64,000 nt of DNA from the NCBI GenBank assembly GCA_033239525.1, contig BSYO01000023.1:11412385-11476384 (forward strand), read 5' to 3'. The notes beneath the pieces were generated by a model. The model was not told where the DNA came from. It saw nothing but the letters and a program-made list of their open reading frames with translations, and searched no databases. How positions within the stretch are numbered: the stretch's first letter is position 1; every line of letters begins with the position of its first letter. The position numbers and the translations under genes were made by a program. This stretch comes from Nepenthes gracilis. Taxonomy: Eukaryota; Streptophyta; Magnoliopsida; Caryophyllales; Nepenthaceae. Shown piece after piece: positions 13,501-24,800 of the stretch.

Positions 13501-16500
13501 ATACTAGCACCATGGTTGAAAGTATCAGCCGATACATTGTGTATCGGCCAAAATATCTCGGTATCGGGTGGTACCGATACCAAAAACAATATATCGGCTG
13601 ATATATTTAACCGTTTTTTCTACTCCAGGACAACAAATCCCCAATTATTAAAGGATGTATTGTCTCCACTACAGGCGACTGGGAGATATGCAACTTGTAG
13701 AGGCATCCAATTTTTTTTGGTTCCACACTCTATAGCACAGTACACATCCTCATTTATTAAAGGATTCCACACTATAAGGCATTAGCAAAGCCACTGACAG
13801 AGGCAAGCAATGAAAAAAGGGGCAAGCTATGTTCTTCTCTTCCTCTTCAAAATTCTCTCAATTTTTTTTTTCTTTAAACTAAATACAAATTACTCAAACA
13901 TAAATCTCAATACTATAATTTCAAACACTTCTCACATTTTAATTTCTCATATTTTGTGGTGAATTTCACATTATTTGCAAATACTTGAGAAGAAAAAATA
14001 TAAAATTGTTATTTTGGATATGTTTTCTCACCGTTTGTTGCATGATTTAGCTTATATATAGTGTTTTTAAAAAATCTCTTCCAAATTATAATTATTGTGG
14101 GAGACATTTGGCTGATACTTGTTAATGAATTATGGTATTTCTGAATCATGTTTGTGATTTTATGGCTCTTAAATTTAACATTTTTTCAAATTTTTTTAAA
14201 ATATCTACTCAATTTGATACCTAAAAAACATAGATCTATGGTATAAAAGTAGAATTTGGCAAATTTTATAATGATAATATTCTCTGAATTTTTTTCCTAA
14301 AAAATTAGTTTTGAAAAAATTAATTTTTAAGACTTCTTGTTAGGAAAAGTTATAATATTATTATGGACAATATTTAGTTGTAACTTATTGATGGATTTTA
14401 TTATTTTTTTAATCATGTTTGTGGCTTTGTAGATGTTAAATTTAATATTTTTTCTTAAGTTTCTTGATTCATTTTTCGAAAATCATTTTAAAAAAATTGT
14501 TTTTCGAAGACTCCTTGTTTGGTAAAGTTATAATGTTAGGATAGTAGAAACTAGTGATATTAGTTGTTAATGAATTTTAGTTTTTTTTATCCAATTTCTT
14601 AATATTTTTTTATAAATTCATGCTTTTAATTTTTCTCTAGATATTTCAAAATGTTAATATCAAAGACAACAAAAGGCAAAGGTGTGAGTAGTAGTGGCGG
14701 AGGTGTAGGTGGAGATTATGGGAGCAATGTTGGGTGGCAATTTTGTCATATGAGGGATAAAAATAAATTAAAATATAAATTTGGTGATAAAATAATTATG
14801 GGAGGGATCACTAGGCTAAAAGAGTATTTGGACATGTTAAAGGGAATTTTGCTCCATGTAATTGTGTGTCAAGAGAGGTTAGTGAGCTCATGAAAATACA
14901 TTTAAATAAACAAAAAAAGCAGAGAGTAGGAAAAAAAAATCAGAGAAACTTACACGAAGATATCATGGGCAATAGGGTCTGCCCCGACGTGATGGATGCT
15001 TTGGATAGGTTGGCATGGGTTGCATAGCAACATTGTAAATTTAGGAGATGAGAAGGATGCATAGTTTAAGGTGGTTAGATGAGAGATCATCAGGACCAAA
15101 ATATATGGGAAGAGAGACAAAGATTCAGAGATCAATCATCTCCTTTTGAGAAAGGCGGTAGTATTGGTGAAGTGACGGCTGCTACTTGTTAGGGCCCAAG
15201 GTTGCAACGATTGCTTACTATCCGAGAGCAGGATCCATATATAGCTAACAACGAGGAACAGTTGTAAATATGAATCCCAAAAGATCATTTTAATGAGGCT
15301 AAATTTAAATTAATTAATAATTTTTTTAGATTAATTGTGAATTTAGGTCAAAAATTAAGCATTGAACCAATGTAAGTTAGACTAAATGGCACTTGACATG
15401 CGCCTAATCTACATATAAGCATATTTTGGACAGAACATCCATGACCGATATATGCTTAAGTGGTGCACGTGCGTGTTTGAACTAGAATATTGACCTCTGA
15501 TGGACGCTTGATAAGCGCTTATGCATAGTATGGATTTAGCTTCTATGCTTGATCCGCACCTAACTGGCACACATGCACCAATTTTTTATAAGTAGGCCCT
15601 CCAGCAAATTTAACTCATTTTTAGTTGAGATTTGAGAGAGATGAGAGAAAGATAAAAGGAAAAGATATAAGAAGAGAGAGAGAAGAATGTGAATTTGAGA
15701 TGAATTCAAACAATCTTTTGGTAAAATCAAATAAAAGCAAATGAATCTAAACCCTTTCTTCCATTATTACTAATCTTTTCTATAATTCTTTGAACTTTCT
15801 TTTTTCAATACTCATGCATGTACTATTTTCATACTTAAAATGATTATATTTTGTATACATGTGAATTTACTTCCATTTCATAAAATTTTATAAAGTTTAT
15901 GTCTTAAATTTATGTAAATTATGTTTAAATATTGAAATTCTGTATAAATGTTATTGCATGTCTTCAAGTTCCATATATATGTTTTTGCATGTCAATAATT
16001 TCTGCACTATTGTTTCTACATGTCTTTAATTTCTATACACTTGTTCTTGCATGCTTTCCATTTGCAAGAAACTGATGAAATACATAAACTATATTGTATT
16101 CCTGAGATTCTCTATATAAATGGTTTTGCCTATTTTAAATTCTACTCCATGGTATCCTAGATGTCACATATTTGAAATGAAATTGATGAATACTCTACTT
16201 TGGCTTTGATGAAGGAATCCAATTTCTCTAACATGAGAAATACATGCATATTCATTTTTTGCATAAAGTTTTCAATTTTGACTAAATAAGAATTATTGTA
16301 GAGAATCAAGGAAATACATTCGCATATATCCTAATATAATATTTATAAATTGATGTTTCAACCTAACATTTACAGGTCAAAAAATGGCTTTTGACCCTAA
16401 CTATAGGAAATAATATATTGTCATGGATCGTAAATAGTGACATATAGCCTTTTGCTATGTAGAAACAATTATAACTCAAACTTTGATATTCACTGTTTGT

Positions 16501-19500
16501 TAATAAAGTCATTACCGATCATTAATTTTTAATATATTAGTACGATTTTTGCATGCATCATGTTTTCACACATTATACAATTTTCGGAAATTGCACAACT
16601 TTTGATATATTCCATTATTAGCATATAGCTTTCGCATATTTTATCAAGAAATTGATGATACCAACATTAATATTTTAATCATGATATTACTTTTAGCATG
16701 TTTGTTCAATATATATCCATATAAAAAGGCTCACCTTTGCCATTGTTTATTAACATTTCATATTAACGGGTTCATAGACTTTCAAGAGATTAGGATCGTG
16801 AGAAAGTCTTTTGAAGAATAGGCTTTAGATTGTTTTAGCTGTTTAATTATAATTTAATTATTATGTCCATTGGTTGTTTGGGTTTTTGTTTTGGACTTTG
16901 GTCACTGTTATATATGGCCGTCAACCAATGAAATTGTTAAATTCAGCACCTTTTGAAATTATTGGATGAATACTTTGATTTTGGATCAAGATATTTTTTC
17001 TTACTTATTGGGTTGAGTCCAATAGTCGTCGGATTTCGGAGCCACCTTCGATTGTGGCCTTTGGATCTCATGCTTGGTTAAAATTTTAACAACCAAACCA
17101 TTTAAGTGTTAATTACAAGCTAGCATCCCGACATTTAGTTTGGGTTTTAAGTAGGTGAATTAAACGCCTGAATTTGGGGCTTTAATTTAAAATTTGATTT
17201 AGATTAATTTCGGATTTATGGAATAAATTAAATTAGATTCTGGACCGGGGATGTAACAACAGTGGATAGACCCTGAGAGCACACATGCTCGATTGGCAAA
17301 GATTAACTTGAATTTGCACAAGAGTAAATCCTCTAGGCAACCAAAAATAAAAGTGACATCGATAAAGGGCTTAAGGAAAAGGCTAGGATAGGCTGTTAGT
17401 TGATTTTTTGTGATAGAGTAGCATTTCACCAAATGTTGCTGAGAATAACCCATTTTATTAGCCCATGTTAGACACAGCGGCCGTGTGTGGCGTAGGAGTT
17501 AAGGACTCTGCTTGTTATGAGCTCATGACTATTCATTTGGAAGATGAGTACCAATAGCTAAAACGGTGGATTGATAGTTTTTGACCTATTTGGGATGAGT
17601 AGGGTGTCATTATTATGTGTGATTGATGAATAGATGTTACACATAAGCACCTTATCAATTTCTTAGTTTATTACCCCCATGGAATAATTTTGCATAAGTC
17701 CATTGATACAACTAATATCCACAACAGAAATAAAGAATACTACTTTAAGCTGATGAACAAAGTTGGGGATGAGATTAGGAAGGATAACATTGTCCAAGTT
17801 ATTGCAAACAATGAGAAAGAAATGAGAGCAATTGGGCAACCCCTTATACAAAAGAGGAGGCATCTATATTGGATTGATTGGACAGCTCATTGTTTGGACA
17901 TTATTCTAGAAGATTTAACCAAAAAACAAAGTGGAGGAGGCGCTGTCATAGGCAAAGAAAATAATGAACTACATCTACAATTCAACATGACTAGCTAACT
18001 ATATGAAGATGTTTACTAATGACCAATAGTTGTTGCGCCTTGCAATCACATGTTTCGCCATTAACTTTCTTATCGTAGAATCTATTTATCTCCACAGAAA
18101 GGGCCTATGAAACATATTTAAAACAAATAATTATAAATCCTTCCGATTTGGAAAAGCAAAATCGGGCCTGCCACACAAGGTCAAAAGGATTATTTTTGGC
18201 AAGGAATTCTAAAGAGGATCCAATCAAGTGTTCCATTGCAAGAGCCCAAATCAAAGTTCTTCAATTGATTAATGTTGATAAAAAATCGATAATGGGATTC
18301 ATTTAAAAAGTCATAGACCGAGCGAAGATGGCTATCAAGGAAGGTTGTCACTTTTATGCAAACATTGGGAAGACGATTAACCAAATGTGAAATTTTCACT
18401 TACATCATGATTTGCATGTAATGAGTATGTAATAAAATTTCATTTGAAAATATTACAATTCAATTATATTTTTATTTATATACTTAATGTTGTTACTAGT
18501 CCTTTTATTTCCTTCTTTAGTTGAATAGTTAGTAATTACTAATATGTGTTAATTTATTTGTTAATATTATTAATTTATTATTGTTAAATTATTATTTAAA
18601 TCAATAATATCAATATGGTGGGAGACTTTCTAACCATTTAGAAGTTATGAATAGAGTAAAAAAGGTTATCTAATGGTTAGATCCCAACTTGGATAGTCAA
18701 ATCAAAGCAATATATCAGGTATGATGAATGTATGACATGTAACTACTAAGTACTAACTATATAATGTATCAAATCCATTATATATTCATACTAGTATTTA
18801 TTGTTAACAATTTCCTTCATGTTTTTAGTTGTTATTTTGTAATAAATAACATTCTTTTGGAATACAGCAGGCACCAAGAGCTGTTTGGTCTACGAATCTA
18901 GGTAAATAGTAAACTAGTTGATTGTTTTATTGATCAATTCTCAAATACTTTTATATATGAAATTAGTAAATTTTAATGTTGGTTACTTTATATAGTACAA
19001 CTAAATGGTGAATTCATTGTGAATCTTTTGCTCTCGAGCTACAAAGAATTCTGCCCCAATTCTAAGTCAAATCACCTCTTCCTCCAAGTGCGAGAAATAT
19101 TAAAGTATTTTTAGCTTTATACATATAAAGATAAGGAATAGACTAAAGTATGAGAGATTGAATACATTAGTCAACATCCAATATAACTTAAGGCTGAAAA
19201 TACAAAATGTCACAAGAAAAAACACAAAATGAACTTGAAGATCAATTTAATTCGACAAACTTGGACTATATTAAAGTAGCAGAAGAGACCACTTCTCGAT
19301 GGGCAAGATAATTCAAAGTGACTCATTACAAAACTTGAAGGGGATAAAAAAAGTGGTGGTGAAAAAATGCTGCTGCTTTAGGATCCAAAGAAGGGCAATA
19401 GTATAATTCCTCTACTTCCCCAGACGACAGAAGTTCCAATACTAGTATTGATAATGCAGAGAGTGGCGGTGGAAGTGATGTTTGGGGTTGTGATGATGAT

Positions 19501-21964
19501 AATGATGATGAGCCTGTATCGCCTACTATTGAATCAACTGGCATCCTCTCTCCTCATGTCTTAAAGACTGTTCTTATGCCACCCTACGAGATGATTAGAT
19601 GGGCATTAAATCACCACAGGAGTTAGCACAAACTTATTGAAGACGAAGGAAAGGCACTTAAGCAATTAAAGGTTCATAATCTAAAGGTGTGACAGATAAT
19701 TTTGGTGGTTTTAGGATTTCTAAATCCCTCAACGCCAGCTGTAGTTCAAGTACACATAACTATCCTCCTCACACTTAGTCTCAAAATTTCTCGACTTACG
19801 GATACGGGCATCCTCCTTCTTATGACCAATATGGTCATTAGTACCCAAAATTTCACACATAGCTGTATGGTTTGAAAATGAGTTTGTTCATTTGTAAACT
19901 TGGCTATACTATAAAAATATATAGGACTATAAGTATATTATTCGCTCTTATTTTTTATTTATTAATAACTTTCATACTTGTCATTTGGTAGTGAATAACA
20001 ATTTATTCTCTTTATTTAGTTTGATTTTTATTGTTTTAATATTTACTAGTACATAATTTAATATTAAAATATTGATTCAATGAATAAAAATTATCTAAAA
20101 TGCTTAAAATATGCAAAATATGATTAAATGTGCTTAAACTTTAGTATTTATCTCAATTTTGATATAGTTACGAAAAAAAATTGTATAAAATATGGCCTAT
20201 TCCGATACGTATTGCCCAATAAGACCAATATTGACATCAATATTTCCGTCCTTGAGTAGCACACGAGTATTTATTATCAAATAATATTTTTCACAAGGTT
20301 CTCATATTAGCAAAATATTTAGTTGCACTTGGTTAAGTATTTGTCATTATCAATGAATTATTCAACAACATTACCAAAATATAGGAATGCAAAAAGATAA
20401 ATTAGTGAATCTACAACAAAAGATAAAATAAAGAATAATGATATCTTTAAATATTTTGAAGTAGCAACTATATATAATAAAATGAGGGACAGATATTTAA
20501 TGTGATTCAAAGACATAGGCCAAATAAAACACCTGTGAAGAGCAATAAGTTAGTTATGATAGGAGGAAAAAAAGGAAGGTTGGTAGACCTAGAAAAACTT
20601 TAAGATGATAATTTAAAAAAATAATAATAATTGTACTATGAAATATATTATATTAAATTGAGTGAAATGCTGAAAACAGATTTATATTGTCAACCCCACT
20701 TAGCAGAACTTAAGGTTTTATTATTATTGTCATTGTTATTGTCATATATCCTGAGATATCAAAATATTTAGCAAATGATATTCTGATATTTAGCATTAAC
20801 CACTGAAATCTCAATCCTTTTGATGTTTACTTAGAAAAACATATCAATACAAATATGGTTTCACAACTCCACAAAAATGGCTATATCATGGGATATTTCA
20901 CCATATATTGTAAGATATAATCATTCTGCAGTTCTACCACATAATCAGTTAGTGAAAAGTCACTTCCTAGATCAGCATTTGCTAAACTTGAAACAGAAAA
21001 CAACTAATAATGATGCCAAGCCAAAGTTGCAAACAATTCAGTTATAAAAAATTTAATGGGACTAGTTCAAAATATTTCAAAGATTCTACATTAACTAAAG
21101 CATGTACGGAATACACCAGAAACTTGCCCTGTAGGTTTGAGTATGGGTGTATAAAGATGAAAGGGATTATTGCTCATAAGCTACATTAGCACATATCATC
21201 AACCAACTTCTCAAGTTGGAGATTTTATGCCTAAAATCATTGAGGACAGACAAGCACCATATGCATCTGTACTCTGTTCTGTTGGGAGGAATCTCCGATT
21301 AAAACAAAGGTAAGAAGTCATAACTAAGCACCTAACAGGTATGCCAATATGCCCAACATGACCCTGAAGTTGTTCCTATGTCAATGCTTCAGAGGTAATT
21401 TTCAATGCTGAAAACAACCCATCCACAATTAGTAGACCATTTCTATATTTAAATTATCAGGTTTCCACTCATTTACGGTAGCTATGGAAGACCAGAAACT
21501 TCCCCCCAAAAGAGCACTACTGTAGAGCATCACCATGAGTGTTAAATGGCAGGGTATTACAATTATTCACCATAATATCCCGCTCATAAAATCTTCCTTT
21601 ATTAAACAAACATACTTCCTTCCTTTTACATGCAGTCTTAAACAAATTACCGTCACTTCCATGTAACATCTAATTCATTCACATATTTTTCCTGACTCCG
21701 CTGCGTTCCATCTTGGGGCAATCAAGAAAACAGATTAAAAAATTTTAAAAAGAAAAAACGACACGCATATCTTGAAATGAATACAGCATCAATAATCAAC
21801 CTAGAGTGAACTACACGTCAATGTAAAGACGAAATCAAGTGAAACAATGAAGTTAAAATATAATCAGGAAATAATTATGAGGCATTAACATACTGTAAAT
21901 GCGCAGGTTTTCCGCATCGGGCACATGAGAAAGTCGATTCAGCCGCTTCCGAACCACCACCCAT
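1552..21964 (-). CDS. MAP1A: Methionine aminopeptidase 1A (cytosolic, zinc-finger type), complete, 16 exons
   Basis: Removes the initiator methionine from nascent proteins at the cytosolic ribosome. Coding exons, 5' to 3' on the minus strand: 21964-21894, 10345-10295, 9484-9323, 8766-8691, 8531-8484, 8367-8323, 7664-7565, 6231-6180, 6088-6047, 5601-5540, 5449-5351, 5046-4973, 4884-4815, 4361-4296, 4210-4122, 1629-1552. They join in frame at GT-AG sites to 394 aa, close to the Arabidopsis protein (about 398). The N-terminus has the C6H2 zinc finger typical of type 1 eukaryotic enzymes (Cys14, 17, 25, 28, 41, 45, His53, 57). The predicted metal ligands are Asp227, Asp238, His301, Glu334 and Glu365; their spacing equals that of human MetAP1 (229, 240, 303, 336, 367). 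The start is the ATG directly before the zinc finger. Intron 1 is about 11.5 kb and transposon-filled, yet no coding exon is damaged. Exon boundaries are my reading and lack transcript support. Confidence 0.95.
1935..2560. repeat. AGCTT/AGCTC-rich repeat in last MAP1A intron
   Basis: This part of the last intron is dense in AGCTT and GAGCTC-like words on both sides (about 1940-2090 and 2340-2560) and is interrupted by a hAT-family short element. The two arms look like the ends of an older non-autonomous transposon. No clean termini or target duplication were found. Confidence 0.3.
2095..2326. mobile_element. Short non-autonomous hAT-family element (degenerate)
   Basis: Its right end (GATATTTTCATCTATG) matches the common terminus of the short elements in this window. 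Inside are TATATCGCAATATATCAGC and a TTTTAAAATTTTTCCTTC core seen in other copies. The flanks GCGCTTAC and CTACTTAC share only part of an 8-bp target duplication. The left end is degraded. It lies in the last intron of MAP1A. Confidence 0.5.
3123..3986 (+). repeat. Three tandem 288-bp repeats containing ccmFN-like sequence
   Basis: The word CCCCTTTCACGGGACTT recurs at 3123, 3411 and 3699, exactly 288 bp apart; the third unit ends near 3986 and copies differ by only scattered bases. Each unit has a stretch (about 3200-3275 in copy 1) whose plus-strand translation reads [13 protein letters not shown] and SILLWCWI, matching as I remember it the N-terminal region of plant mitochondrial CcmFN, a cytochrome c maturation protein. 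The match covers about 27 codons; the rest of each unit is unassigned. Stop codons follow, so it is not a functional gene. It sits in the last MAP1A intron on the opposite strand. The likely origin is a nuclear mitochondrial insertion amplified in tandem. Confidence 0.75.
4414..4668. mobile_element. Short non-autonomous hAT-family element
   Basis: It begins CATTGATGTAAATATCGGC and ends with the inverted counterpart ATCAATAATTTCATTCATG. It is flanked by GTAGGCAG and ACAGGCAG, a 6 of 8 match consistent with an old hAT 8-bp target duplication. It lies between MAP1A exons 14 and 13 and encodes nothing. Confidence 0.7.
9557..9827. mobile_element. Short non-autonomous hAT-family element
   Basis: It starts CATGGAGAAAATATCC and has the family's TATCG-rich interior, here with the core in reverse orientation (AAGGAAAAATATTTC). 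It is flanked by CCAGTATC (9549-9556) and TCAGTATC (9828-9835), a 7 of 8 match and the target-site size expected for hAT. It sits in MAP1A intron 2, between exons 3 and 2. Confidence 0.75.
10346..13510. other. First part of MAP1A giant intron 1 (3' end), unassigned
   Basis: This is the stretch of intron 1 next to exon 2. It is AT-rich with scattered short open frames and no recognisable domain. Some of it (about 11100-11260) looks briefly coding-like on the plus strand but contains stops and matches nothing I know. I call no gene here. Confidence 0.4.
14651..14893 (+). pseudogene. hAT transposase N-terminal (BED finger) remnant
   Basis: An 80-codon open frame. The segment from [12 protein letters not shown] through [10 protein letters not shown] follows the BED-domain pattern of plant hAT transposases, in which a tryptophan precedes CxxC and GGITRLK(Q/E)HL follows. 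The second zinc-binding cysteine region is corrupted (KFGDK in place of C..C). A Gly/Ser-rich leader precedes it. It is part of the decayed element 13511-20254 and is separated from the next domain by the nested LTR. Confidence 0.7.
15263..17258. mobile_element. Solo LTR nested in the hAT element
   Basis: A 1,996-bp segment beginning TGTAAATATG and ending GGGGATGTAACA, with perfect 5-bp direct repeats ACAGT at 15258-15262 and 17259-17263. No internal retrotransposon region is present, so this is a solo LTR left by LTR-LTR recombination. A TATA-like TTTTTATAAGTAGG lies at about 15585, followed by a GA-rich leader (15630-15690), as in plant LTR promoters. It split the hAT transposase after that element had landed. 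Its length suggests a Ty3/Gypsy element; the family is inferred. Confidence 0.8.
17690..17998 (+). pseudogene. hAT transposase core (DUF659-like) remnant
   Basis: A 102-codon open frame. Residues [28 protein letters not shown] and IILEDLTKK follow the DUF659 pattern of plant hAT transposases, in which VVTDN..., a Trp/Cys-Ala-AHCLDL motif and LEDI occur in this order. Upstream sequence on the same strand (17480-17690) continues the family pattern with stops. It belongs to the element 13511-20254. Confidence 0.75.
18970..19110 (+). pseudogene. hAT C-terminal dimerisation domain remnant
   Basis: Read on the plus strand, the stretch around 19000-19095 gives [18 protein letters not shown] and SSSKCERN. 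This matches the hAT C-terminal dimerisation consensus in which a W...E...L..iA..iLS segment is followed by SSSxCERNWS. No long open frame survives. Together with the BED and DUF659 remnants it shows that a full-length transposase once existed here. Confidence 0.65.
20490..20740 (+). mobile_element. RTE-type LINE 3' end fragment
   Basis: Plus-strand translation near 20560-20610 gives [13 protein letters not shown], the C-terminal GRPKKT motif of plant RTE-like reverse-transcriptase ORFs. It is followed at 20690-20740 by a CCCCACTTAGCAGAACTTAAG segment and a TTATTATTATTG tail, as at the 3' ends of these LINEs. A second member is at 61455-61800. It is 5'-truncated, as usual for LINEs, and part of it is repeated in the tandem copy near 23050-23170. 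Confidence 0.55.
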
Positions 21965-22300
21965 TTTTCACTGCAAAAACGATATAAATATCAAGTTTGA
22001 TATTTGATCCGAAACAGAATAACAATTCATAGTTAGATAAGATAGCAGATAGATTACAGCTTTTGCTTCAGTATGTCGTGATTGATTCTACGAATTTGAA
22101 GAGAAATTACACGGAAGGACTGATTCAGATATGGCTGGCGCAGAGAAGACTAGGGCCGTAGAAAAAGGCAGCCGCCAGGGAAACGTATTTAATTTTAATA
22201 TTGCAAATGAAATTGTAAAAGATTGAGAATGGTACGGACATACAATGGATAAATATGAGTATTGTACAGTTGGTTTTTGCATTTTTGGTAATTGATATAA
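21965..22300 (-). promoter_or_regulatory. MAP1A 5' leader and proximal promoter region
   Basis: Sequence directly upstream of the MAP1A start codon on the minus strand. I could not place a TATA box or transcription start with confidence. A worn copy of the same region lies at about 24275-24540. Small antisense open frames here have no support. Confidence 0.4.
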
Positions 22301-22520
22301 TTATCACAGTATAATTTTAAAATTATAAATTTAAGTTACAAAATTAATTATTTATAAATTATAAATATTAAATTATATATAATAGAAACAAAAAATAATG
22401 TCACATTTTTATAAATCTCACACATATTTAAAGATTTATATATTAGTCCTTTTTTTATCTAATTGGCTAGTTAAGAGATTTTCATAAAGCGATTATTGGT
22501 GATTTATTATTTTTAATAAA

Positions 22521-23004
22521 AAAATATTTAAAATAATTATTATTATTTTTTTTTATATTTGATGAGATAACGCATCGACTATAAATGCTCCCATCAAAGA
22601 ATTCGACCTATAATAAAATAGAGGCCCAATCCGCGTATATAGTCCAAAGTTAGTATGTGAGCTCATTGATCCTATTCGAGCAGCTTATGTAATATCTTGA
22701 ACCTCATTGAATATATTTTAATATTTAATGAGAATTTGGATAAATTGGACGTTTTAAAAATTTATTTAATACCATGAAATTTTGAAGGAATATTAGAAAT
22801 TTTGCGGTTGGTACCTAGTTGGTATGCATGTTCAAGAAAGTATCCGATTGAGATATATATATATATATATTTAAAAAAAAGAAAAAAATGGATGAAAATG
22901 ACGATAAGATAGGATAAGTGATGAAGTATTGGGATAATATAAAATAATAATAATAATAATAAATGGTTTTAAAAGGGGGTGTTTAGGGCTCGGGAATGGA
23001 GGAA
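22521..23004. other. AT-rich spacer between the tandem copies
   Basis: Spacer containing an (AT)n run at about 22852-22871 and a short (AAT)n run at about 22943-22962. No coding or mobile signature was recognised. Confidence 0.4.
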
Positions 23005-24800
23005 CCATAGAATAATGATATCTTTACCGACATTGGACGGTATATCGGTGCGGTAAGCTATTTAATGTGGTAGCCACAAGTGAGCCAAATAGAGGTGCGG
23101 TGAGGAGAAGCCATTAGCCGATGGTAGAGGAAAAAAAGGAAGGTTGGTAGATCGGAGGGTGAAGCCGCGGTGATCGCCGACGGGTTGGCGGTGGTGCGCC
23201 GATGACCGGTGTATTAAATTGGTGTGCGTAGTTAGGGGCGTCAAGGCAGTGGGAAAGAGAGGTTTTATTAGGTGAGTCATTGCATGGTGTCATATATCAT
23301 GAGATATCAAAATATTTAGCAAATGATATTCTGATATTTAGTGGAGTTGAGGCGCGCGATTTGATATTAGAAAAGCCTCAATTTGTTAGATTTCATGGGA
23401 TATAAGATTGAGGCAAGAATTTCAAATCTTTTCTTTAATCATTCTAATTTCATAATGTTTTAAAATACTTATTTAAAATTTTTTAATAACAGAAAATTTT
23501 AATTGATGCCAAGCCAAATTTATTTACAATTAGACAATATAAATAATTTTATGGGACTAATTTGGATTTTAAATATGGGTTTTTGATTTTAGGAATAGAA
23601 ACTTTATTTTTAATTTGGATGTATAAAGAAAAATTTATTGCTTTTTGATTTTATCATCAATTTATTTTTTTTTGAAAATGCCTAAAAATTGAGGACAGGC
23701 AAAGCACCATTACTCTGTTCTGTTTAGAATCTAAAATTAAAACAAAGGTTTGAAGTCATTTTAACACCTAACGGGGTATTATTTTGTTATTTGATTTAAA
23801 TTATTCAGAGGTAATTTTTTTTCAACCCATCCACAATTAGTAGATTATTTTGTTATTTGAAATTATCAGGTTTTCCACTCATTTGACGGTAGCTATGGAA
23901 GAGAGAAACTTCCCCCAAAAAGAGCAATTTCACCAGTGTTAAATGGCAGGGTATTACAATTATTCACCATAATAATCATAATATTCAGATATCCTAACAT
24001 ACTTCCAAAACTTTTAATGCACCAAATTACCGTCACTTCCATGTCAAAAATATAATAACAACCATATTTTCCTACACAATACTGGATCTATTGGGCAATC
24101 AATAAATGGATTAACCCTTTTAAAAGTTTTAAATAATACGCAAACTCAAATTGATCAAAATTTGTAGTGAACTACGTTTTTGTAAAGACGAAATCAGATT
24201 TGTATTATTTTGAAATAATTTTTGGACCTAAATTTGACATTCGCTGGTTTTTGCGGGCACAATTCGGGCCTTCCGAACCACCACCAGGTCTCAAAAAAAA
24301 TAATTTCAAGTTTATATTTTGATCCAGAATAACAATCCTTGGAAAAATTATCACGATCTTTGCTTCAGTATGTCGTGATTGACTTTAGCGTATGCTATTG
24401 GACCATCTGGCGCAGAGAAGACTATAGAAACTTTGCCCCAGGGAAACATCACGAAATGAAATCGGGCATTAGACTTGGACTTACATTGGATATAAATTGG
24501 AATTAGTTGGTTTTGCATCTATTTTATATTACATATATATGTCACATATAAGGACTATTTATTATATTTAAAATTAATTATTTATCAATTTTTAGAATTT
24601 ATAAATCGATATTTAAATTGAATTTAGATTTAGAATTTCTATTTATTTATGGGCTGTTTGAATTTGTCTATTTGACCCTCCTTCTGATTCTTTGGACTCA
24701 TTTATTTATTATGATACTTGTTGGGTATTATGCTCATTCTTTTATTTTATCCCTTAGTAGTAGAGGATTTTTCATAAAGCTATTATTGAAGATTTATTAA
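23005..24800. repeat. Tandem segmental duplication, copy 2 (diverged MAP1A 5' end with relic exon 1)
   Basis: This is a shortened copy of about 20420-22520, carrying many small deletions and replaced patches. The region matching exon 1 lies at about 24245-24285: the minus strand still reads GGTGGTGGTTCGGAAGG, but the ATG is gone and much of the zinc-finger coding sequence is deleted. The upstream word CTTCAGTATGTCGTGATTGA is kept. It lies just upstream of the real gene in the same orientation and cannot encode the protein. Residual promoter activity is possible but unproven. Confidence 0.75.

Larger units (their letters stand above)
13511..20254 (+). mobile_element. Decayed hAT-superfamily DNA transposon
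   Basis: The left end reads CATGGTTGAAAGTATCAGCC and the right end ATCAATATTTCCGTCCTTG. They are flanked by ACTAGCAC (13503-13510) and AGTAGCAC (20255-20262), a 7 of 8 match to an 8-bp target duplication, the hAT signature. Inside, on the plus strand and in the expected order, are remnants of a BED zinc-finger region, a DUF659-like core and the C-terminal dimerisation region. Stops and frameshifts break the transposase throughout. A solo LTR is nested between the BED and DUF659 parts. The element lies in MAP1A intron 1, antisense to the gene, and is predicted immobile. Confidence 0.85.
20420..22520. repeat. Tandem segmental duplication, copy 1 (intact MAP1A 5' end)
   Basis: This segment holds a LINE 3' end, the start of MAP1A intron 1, exon 1 and the promoter region. 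A diverged direct copy follows at about 23005-24800. Shared words in the same order include AGATATCAAAATATTTAGC, GATGCCAAGCCAAA, AACCCATCCACAATTAGTAG, GGCAGGGTATTACAATTATT, CTTCAGTATGTCGTGATTGA and CTGGCGCAGAGAAGACTA. Boundaries are approximate. Confidence 0.8.

Noticed and set aside
22852..22871. Direct-repeat-like (AT)n tract considered as an array signal
   Set aside because: A simple microsatellite. There are no spaced repeats and the DNA is eukaryotic, so CRISPR and similar prokaryotic systems do not apply.
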